64,000 nucleotides of DNA from Omphalotus guepiniiformis (taxonomy: Eukaryota > Basidiomycota > Agaricomycetes > Agaricales > Omphalotaceae), in NCBI GenBank assembly GCA_028554645.1, contig JAQOOI010000076.1, positions 1,054,001 through 1,118,000 on the forward strand, given 5' to 3'. The notes under the pieces were generated by a model that did no database searches, had not been told where the DNA came from, and saw only the letters and a list, made by a program, of their open reading frames with translations. Of this stretch, positions 56,880-64,000 are shown one piece after another. A program made the translations under genes and the position numbers. Every line of letters begins with the position of its first letter. Positions within the stretch are counted from its first letter, which is position 1.

Positions 56880-59800
56880 ATGGCTTCTGTCGCAGGCCGA
56901 AAAAAATCCATTGTCTCCAGCGCGGGCCTTCCCATCGACCTTCCTGTCGCAAACAACACTCTTCTCAACCAGGCCGCCATTACTTCCCTCTATCAAGAAT
57001 GCTCTCGCCTTAGATCTCGTCTTATGCGCATTCGCGGCTTTGACCATTACTTTTCTCTTGCTTCTACCAACGATTCTCGCCAGTCTACAGACCCTGTATC
57101 ACAGCTCTGGGATCTCTTCTCGCTCGGCATTCCCCTATGCTACATTTTCGATTTACTCCCGGAAGACGAGGGTTTTCACAAAATAAACAACTCGGAATTC
57201 AACGAGAAATACGATGCGAACCCCGACCGTGCAAAGAAGCACGGCATCCTCATGTTCGCCATGCAGCTTACCTCTGAAGCTGTTACCAAGCACATTCCAG
57301 AGTGTGAGCCGTTCACAGTGACGGAGCTCTGGGATCGGTCATCGAACGATGGTCTTGTCAAGGTATGTCACTCGATGTCAGCCGTCTGTTATAGGTGCTC
57401 AGTCTCATTACAACCAGGTCGTGAAGACTGTGAAAGCCATCGTTGGGCACTTGCCCTCGGATGCGTTTGAAGAACCGCCTCCTTCTCCTCCATATTTGGC
57501 ATCACATGAATCTTTTGACTCGCTCGCCACAGATCCTCTCTCATCTCTTCCTCCCGTCAACTCACGCGAGGCTGCTCGCACCAACATCATTCGTGAGATG
57601 GTCGAGACCGAACGCAAGTATGTGCAAGATCTGGAGATCATGCAAGTGAGTATACTCAGTAACCAACTCGGTGGCGTCCACTGATATTTTTCAATTTTTT
57701 AGAAATACTCCACGGCACTGTCTCAGAGCAATATCATTGACCAGGACACAATCCATCTCCTCTTCCCCGGACTCAATAAGCTGCTCAACTTCCAGCGCAA
57801 GTTCCTTATCAGGTTCGAAAGCACTGCTGAACTTCCATGGCAAGACCAAAGATGGGGTCAGCTTTTCATTGAGAGCGTGAGTATCTTGTGCTCTTTCGGG
57901 CTATTTTCTCATTGATCTCGGCCACAATAGGAAGATGAATTTATCGTGTACGAACCGTACTGTGGCAATTATACCACAGCCTCGGAACTCATGTTGACTC
58001 ACGAACAGAGTCTCTCTGTAAGTGTCTGTCTGGCATGTCGACTTGACGACCCACTTTAGTTTCGGCAATAACTATTACTGATGAACTGTTCACAGGCGCT
58101 TAATCACCTGATCAACGTCAAGGGTGAACTTCCAGCATTTCTCATCAAGCCTGTTCAGCGCGTGTGCAAATATCCCCTTCTACTTGACGTAAGTTGTATC
58201 CTCTTCTCAGGTGTCAATGCTAAGGACCGCATTCTCCATCAGTCGCTAATAAAAGCATCTTCCGCCGATGACTATCCTCATTATGATGAGTTGAAGGCGG
58301 GCTCAGGTGCCGCCAAACGCATAACGGACAAGATCAACGAGGCGCAACGACAGGCGGAGAACGAGCAGACCGTGAAGAACTTGCAGAGCCGAGTCGACGA
58401 CTGGAAGGGTCATCATCTGGAAAATTTCGGCCAGCTTCTTCTTGACGATGTCTTCATCGTGACCAAATCCGAAATCGACAGGGAGTATCATGTTTTCCTC
58501 TTCGAAAAGATTATCCTATGCTGCAAAGAAGCTCTTCCTCCGCCTCCTAATGGCAGGAAGGTGAGCAAAAGCAATTCCATTCTGAAGAAGCAGGGTACCC
58601 CTATTCCTCTGGCACTTCCCGGCCAACCACAGAAGAAAACAACACCGCTTCTCTTGAAAGGTCGTATATTCCTCGGTAATGTCACACAGGCTGTTCCCGG
58701 ATCACCTAGAAACTCCACTGGTGCGCTACTCCCTTTGCATTGCCACAGTCAACTTACACGGTTTCTTTAGTCTCCGGCATTCCCACTCAATATCCTCTCG
58801 CTGTGTGGTGGAAGGGTGATGACGACCTTGAGTATTTCACACTGCGCTGCCGCAGAGAAGACCAGATGCGCCAGTGGGAATCGACCATTAACCGGTTGAT
58901 TCGGGAAGCTGTTCAGCGCCGAGTTTCAGATCGAGGCTTGTCGCGTATCATCACCAATAGTACTAACCCTCGGTTGAACCCGTATGCTCCAAACCCAGCG
59001 CAGCCTGGATATCCGCCGCCGTCATCAGCGAACGGTATCAACGGAGCCAATGGCCGTGGCCGGGCTGAAAGTGTATACGACAGAGAAGCAAGCTCTTCAG
59101 CTCCCAACCCTGTATACGGTGGAGGACCCCAAGGTTACCCACCACATGACGGTTTCGAATTTGAGGCTGATGAAGATGATTACGAGGATTATCCCCCTGC
59201 TAGCACGCAGTCGCAGTACGCTCCGTCTGGCCGAGGAACACCCCTGGGTACGCGCAGAGGTGCGGCTGGCACGCCCGTTGACCGTGACTCGATGCATGAC
59301 CGAGCTCGAGCCTACACGGAAAGCGCGCCCCCTTCTTCTGCGAATTCCATTCGGCCAATAACGCCCCGCTTGAATTCCAACATGAGCAATATGAGCGCTC
59401 AGTCTGATGCAAGCTTTGGCAACAGTGTCAATCCTTCTGCTCGGCAGAGAACACTGCGCAGTCAATTTAGCTCGACAAAGCTTCGCTCAACATACGATTC
59501 TAGTGGTGATTACCGCGCTGGTATTCCCCAGACCCCCGCTCCCATTCATAACCCGAATGCAGTGAACCGTGCCCGAAGTGCAAGTCAGCCATCTGCTTAT
59601 GTCCCGAAAACTGTTCCACCACCATTACCCTCTACACAATGGAACCCAAGGTCAAATACGTCTAAGGGCAGTAGCAAGCGGGGAAGCGGATCGAGTCAAT
59701 CAACCGGTGACAGCTCTGATTATTCGCCCAACTCCTCCTCGCCTATTACCCCCTACGGATCCAGCGAGTCATCATTAGTTGGTCTGCGTCCATCGCGGTC

Positions 59801-60101
59801 ACAGAATTTTGATAATGCTGTCAACGGGTTGGGTCATGCCCCCTACCCCGTGAAGGTGAAAGTACATTTCCACGAGGACATCTTCGTCATTCAGGTACCC
59901 CGCACCACTGAGTATGAGGATCTTGTCGAGAAGGTTGGCAAGAAGATTCGTCTTTGTGGACCACGTAGGGATGACGGTCCTTTACGTGTAAAGTACAAGG
60001 ACGAGGACGGTGACATGATTTCCTTGGGATCGACGGAAGACGTACAAATGGCGTTCGAGCAGTATCGACCTGGCGGACAAGTGACTTTGTTCGTTACATG
60101 A
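56880..60101 (+). CDS. CDC24: Cdc24, Cdc42 guanine-nucleotide exchange factor
   Basis: Activates Cdc42 for polarised growth. Domain order matches fungal Cdc24. First, an N-terminal calponin-homology-like region (LYQECSRLRSRLMRIRGFDH to PFTVTELWDRSSNDGLVKVV). Second, a DH domain (REAARTNIIREMVETERKYV, GELPAFLIKPVQRVCKYPLL), the latter with the conserved region that contacts the GTPase. Third, a PH domain (HLENFGQLLLDDVFIVTK, YHVFLFEKIILCCKEALPPP, FTLRCRREDQMRQWESTINR). Fourth, a long Ser/Pro-rich linker (GRGRAESVYDREA, SRSQNFDNAV). Last, a C-terminal PB1 domain (VKVKVHFHEDIFVIQVPRTT and VKYKDEDGDMISLGSTEDVQ) that should bind Bem1. ATG 56880 is the first ATG of the frame; the sequence before it is open but has no ATG. 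All domains are complete. Confidence 0.95.
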
Positions 60102-61523
60102 TGCGCGCTGCATCCAGGCTTTTCTCCCTTATTATTATCCTGTCTCTCTGCTTCCCACCCGCCCACCCTCTCATTTTTATTTGACTAATCCTGCATATAA
60201 TGATGTTACTATTCGCATTGGGCACCTTATCAAGATACTCAGTCTCTTTTCGATTACCCTCGCACCCACAAGATCTACTCTCTCTTCTACTGCATCTTTT
60301 TTCGCATTTATTAATATTCGGGACCTTCGCTGTTCAAATTCCGTTCACTGTCTTCCACTCTTGTCTCTGTATAGTTGGCCATGTCCATTAACACTCTCCT
60401 TTATATGTCTCTTTTTTCCCCTCCTCTTCTATTCTCTTTCTCTCAATAGATCGTCGGGGTGAGTGTTCCAAGCCCCAAAACTGAGGCTGGACTAGCTGTT
60501 GCTTTACGACACAACTGATGGTACGTCGGCCTTCATTGTTCGCTATGACTTGACACTAATATGGCGGTCCCGAATTAGATCATACCTACTCTCTTCCAAT
60601 TTGAAGAGGTTTAATACTTTTGCCTTGCCTAGTATTATATCTCTGCTCTAACTATCTAACTGTTATTTGTTTGCCGCTCGTTTCCGTTTCCTGTCTGTTT
60701 TCTTTGCGGATGATCTAGACTGGCCCTGGCCAGGCTGTCTAATCAAGGATTCCTTTGTATTATCTAGAGGCAATGCTATTTCGCATTATACATTCTCGCA
60801 GCCACTCTCTGAATTAAGAATATGACTCTTGCATCGAGCGCAACGTAGGTTTTGTACATCATAGGCCAGTCGTAGGTTTTCCAGGTGTCGATAGTCAGAC
60901 TATTACGAAAACAGATTACCGCAAGAAGAAATAGTGAATGAAGAACGAAGTCGAATTACAAACTACCATTAATGGTGTAAATTATTGGTGCCCGAGAATC
61001 CTGGTATGTCAACAGAGACTTATATATGAAAGGCTAAGCTTGGTCAGCTTGGTCACTTCATCATCATGTCGATTACTAAAAATGATGCGTTACACCGTTA
61101 CACGAGTCGTCTATGTACTTCTATTGATTGCATTTGAATAGAGCTACTATTACTTGTATTTATTCATTACTGCAGGGCATGGCAACAAATCTAAACGTAT
61201 ATGTACAATGTCCTACTTTGGTATCAACAAGTTTATGCAATTTATCAGACAACGAGCAGTCAAGAGTCGAGAAATTCATCATTACATCCTAGGTCAACTA
61301 GAGAGCGTCAGGCGAAATGTCGCCAAGCGTGTTCAAATCATAGGCGCTCATAGTGCTGAAAGCAGATTTTGTGTCATCGAACTCAGAATGAGAATCGATG
61401 GTCTCCTGTGAGAAAGGTTTTAGTGCGAGACAGTTACGAAAGCTAGGTGGTCACAAACATCAAAGTAATGGTGTGCGGTACTGCGAGGTGCTGGGAGAAA
61501 TTACTTCAGATTGATTTCAAGCT
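60102..61523. other. 1.4-kb convergent intergenic region
   Basis: Between the stops of CDC24 (plus) and the GH63-like gene (minus). It is pyrimidine-rich at 60110-60480, consistent with a long 3' UTR, and AT-rich after about 60900. The short frames at 60181-60462, 60938-61141 and 61154-61411 show no family resemblance. No RNA gene or repeat is visible. Confidence 0.5.
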
Positions 61524-64000
61524 CTATACTGAATAGGAGAATGACTTACTTTTGGGTGTCTTTGGTAATCGACAGGTAGCACCACTCTGAAGGATGTGAT
61601 ATGCGACCAAACCGGACCTGACAGAGTATGTTAGACATCCTATAGCGAAAGTAACAGAAAACCTCACCATCCAGTTTGGTGAGAGGCACCGAGGCCACGC
61701 CCGTCATCAGCATGGAAAAACTAGATCAGTGGGTCAATGCAAAAAATCAGCACAAAGAAATATTTCCTTACTTCATAGAACCAGACATAATCGCGGAAAT
61801 GTGGGTCATGATCCAACTTCGGATTACCACCATTGGTAGCCCGACGTCCCTGCATGTCGCGGCCAAAGATATGGATGATACGATGTTGGATCTCTTCAGC
61901 CACAGCAACGAGATTCATATATTCTCCACTTCCGGTGGGGCACTCAACCTGAAGTGAAGAACTGTTAGGTAGAAGCTTAGAAGGTCAGACAGAAAACTTA
62001 GTACTTGGAGGTCGTCCCCGTAATATTGGTAGAACCGTTGTAAACTCTCAATCAGGAGGAAATTCGTAGCAAGCCCTGGATAGAACATCAGTACACAGTT
62101 CAAGTAGATGATTGTATTACCGACAGATAGGACCTCTCCAGTTCGAGTTACCACCGAACATTCCGGAACGCGAGTCACCTGGCCAGTAGTTAACTTCATA
62201 GCGTTGACCGTGGACATCCATGCCCCATGGCTCGTCCTTATGTTTTTTTGAGAGGGATCTGATGCCATGTTCACTGAAGAACTCGTCCTCATCCAGCATC
62301 TTCTCCAAAATTTGGACCAGACGCTCCTTGCTGGCCAAAGCCAGCAATCGTCGTTCGTCCTTTCCGCCAGCTAAAGTAGTATTGAATGTCAGGCGAGAAT
62401 AATAAAAGGATGAGGAGTATTCTACAAACCTTTCATATTGGCTATGTTTCTACCAGAGACTTCCGGCCGATTGTCAATGAACCATTCCATTCGCTTCTTG
62501 AAACCCGGGAACCGCTTCAGGACCGCAGGTTCAAGTACCAATGTGGCATAGAGTGGGATCAACCCGACAAGACTCCGTACAGGAAGTTGCATGGTGTTTC
62601 CTGGGCCAAATTGTATAGCGTCGTAATACATCCCATCCTCCTCATTCCACAAGCTCGTCTCATTGTCGCCCTCTTTGAAGGTCATAGCATCGGCAATGAA
62701 CAGGAAGTGCTGAAATATATATATGTTTAATAAGGCACCATCTCTCATCAAAGCAAACATACCTCAAAAAATTTAGAGGCAATATCTTCATACACGTGGT
62801 TGTGCTTAGCGAGCTCCAGAGCGATGCTCAGCCTAAGCCATTGATCAGTTCAGAGAAGATACAATTTGCTCAAATCCTACATGTTGAGGCAATAGAAGGC
62901 CATCCAAGCAGTGCCATCTGCTTGACGTAAAAAGCCTCCCGTTGGCAGAGGCTCCGAGCGATTGAACACGCCAATATTGTCCAAGCCTAAGAATCCTCCT
63001 TCAAAGACATTGCTACCTTCCTGATCTTTGCGGTTGACCCACCTAAGAAAGATGTCAGAACTTATATTTAGTCCAGTCAGATGATACTCGCCAGGTGAAA
63101 TTAAGTAAAAGTTTCTGGAAGACTCTTTCAAGAAAAGCAAGGTCCTCGTTTCCATGAAGTTTGCGTTCAATTTTGAAGACTCGGAAGGTTGCCCTGAATT
63201 GTGTCAGAACATCCACCTCTCCAAACTCAAACTGTTATACATACCAAGCATGCACGGGCGGGTTTACATCACCGAAATTCCATTCATACGCAGGTAACTG
63301 GCCATCGGGTTTCATGTACCATTCCCTCGTCAACAGATCAAGCTGCTTCTTGGCGAAAGCAGGATCGACCACGGCCAGAGGTATACAGTGGAAGGCGGTA
63401 TCCCAGGCGGCAAAGAAGGGGTATTCCCATCTGTTGAACATATGACACAACGACGGAAACAGCATTTCTTTAGGCAACTTACTTGTCAGGCATAGACAGA
63501 ATGTCTGCTATATGCATGTGACGCCAATCCTATACAGACGTGGTCAGGAAACGAAATGTGGAGGAGAGTTCAAACATACCCTGTTCCTAATAAACTTACG
63601 TTCGGGTGGTGGAGGAGGTTGAGCAGGGTCACCCGATATCCACTCTTGTTGAATAAATTGATAGAACTGTTTTGTCCACAGCATGCCGCCAAGCGCTTGA
63701 CGCATGATTTGTTTAAAGTCGTCGCTGATCGGCCCAAAGACCAGTGAATTATAGAATTCGTCGGCTTCTTGACGACGAGCTTCGATAGCATCGTCGAAAA
63801 CGCCTTCGTCCTCGAGACTAGGATCTGTCTTGGGCGAGAGAGGAGTAAGTTTTAGGCGCACAACGGCGCAACCACCTTGGCCAGGAACATCCTTGAAGAC
63901 ATAGTGGGCTGCTGCTTTAGTACCGGTGCGTGCAGGGTTGACAAAACTGGGTCCGACGGGAAAGGGTGTACAAGGACCCTCTTCAGGCTCATCAGAAGCT
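61524..64000 (-). CDS. GH63/MGH1-like six-hairpin glycosidase, N-terminus beyond the right edge
   Basis: A (alpha/alpha)6 glycosidase related to GH63 and bacterial mannosylglycerate-hydrolase-like enzymes; no ER signal can be judged because the start is off the window. Visible from the edge inwards: [187 protein letters not shown] and ASHQTG-like end blocks. The acidic pocket residues expected for the clan are plausible in the WDTAFH and YEWNFGD regions. The C-terminus is [15 protein letters not shown] if the last frame is read through to 61524; a gtaagt just after TPK could instead start another intron. Convergent with CDC24. Confidence 0.85.

Noticed and set aside
1..64000. tRNA, rRNA, CRISPR arrays, transposons or virus-derived genes
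   Set aside because: I looked for T-loop-like boxes, repeat-spacer patterns, terminal inverted repeats and transposase or polymerase motifs in the gaps and saw none that would stand. Without a covariance-model or profile search, a degenerate copy could still be missed.

Overview
This 64 kb window is nuclear DNA of a filamentous basidiomycete, most likely a mushroom-forming agaricomycete. The evidence is tightly packed protein genes with many short GT-AG introns (mostly 50-60 nt), branch-point-like CTAAC/CTGAC strings before the acceptors, and a gene set that is fungal throughout: AreA-type GATA factor, Cdc24, Rap1, a GH76 mannanase and an Emp65/TAPT1 protein. I support 25 protein genes, two of them cut by the window ends. 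I see no rRNA, tRNA, CRISPR array or mobile element. All gene models are spliced by eye. Starts, stops and reading frames are usually firm; some exon junctions are not.

Left third (1-25.2 kb): a terminal exon of a conserved fungal protein, a secreted GH76 enzyme, an unrecognised Ser/Pro-rich protein (minus), gamma-glutamyltransferase, signal peptide peptidase, the AreA/NIT2/Gaf1-type nitrogen regulator, an EFA6/Sec74-type Arf exchange factor (Sec7-PH), and a large disordered protein that ends in a domain resembling a Ulp1 cysteine protease without its cysteine.

Middle (25.5-45.6 kb): a spliced gene for an 84-residue basic protein, divergent from the pre-mRNA 3'-end endonuclease CPSF73/Ysh1; a four-helix membrane protein; acetoacetyl-CoA synthetase; the replisome hub AND-1/Ctf4; TAPT1/Emp65; an O-fucosyltransferase-like type II membrane protein; the 60S biogenesis factor Notchless/Rsa4; and a mitochondrial TFB/Mtf1-like protein. 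Most are housekeeping genes in divergent or convergent pairs separated by 65-250 bp.

Right third (45.8-64 kb): an unrecognised disordered protein, then four small-molecule enzymes side by side (cyclase/kynurenine-formamidase-like hydrolase, 3-hydroxyisobutyrate-dehydrogenase-type reductase, carboxymuconolactone-decarboxylase-like protein, phytanoyl-CoA-dioxygenase-like protein) that may form a small catabolic neighbourhood. After these come telomere protein Rap1 with three Myb-like modules, the Cdc42 exchange factor Cdc24, and a GH63/MGH-like glycosidase running off the right edge.

The most unusual items are the apparent pseudoprotease domain, the three-Myb Rap1, the four-enzyme neighbourhood, the 84-residue gene, the His/Ser insert in CPSF73 and the AT-hook-like linker in the mitochondrial TFB protein.
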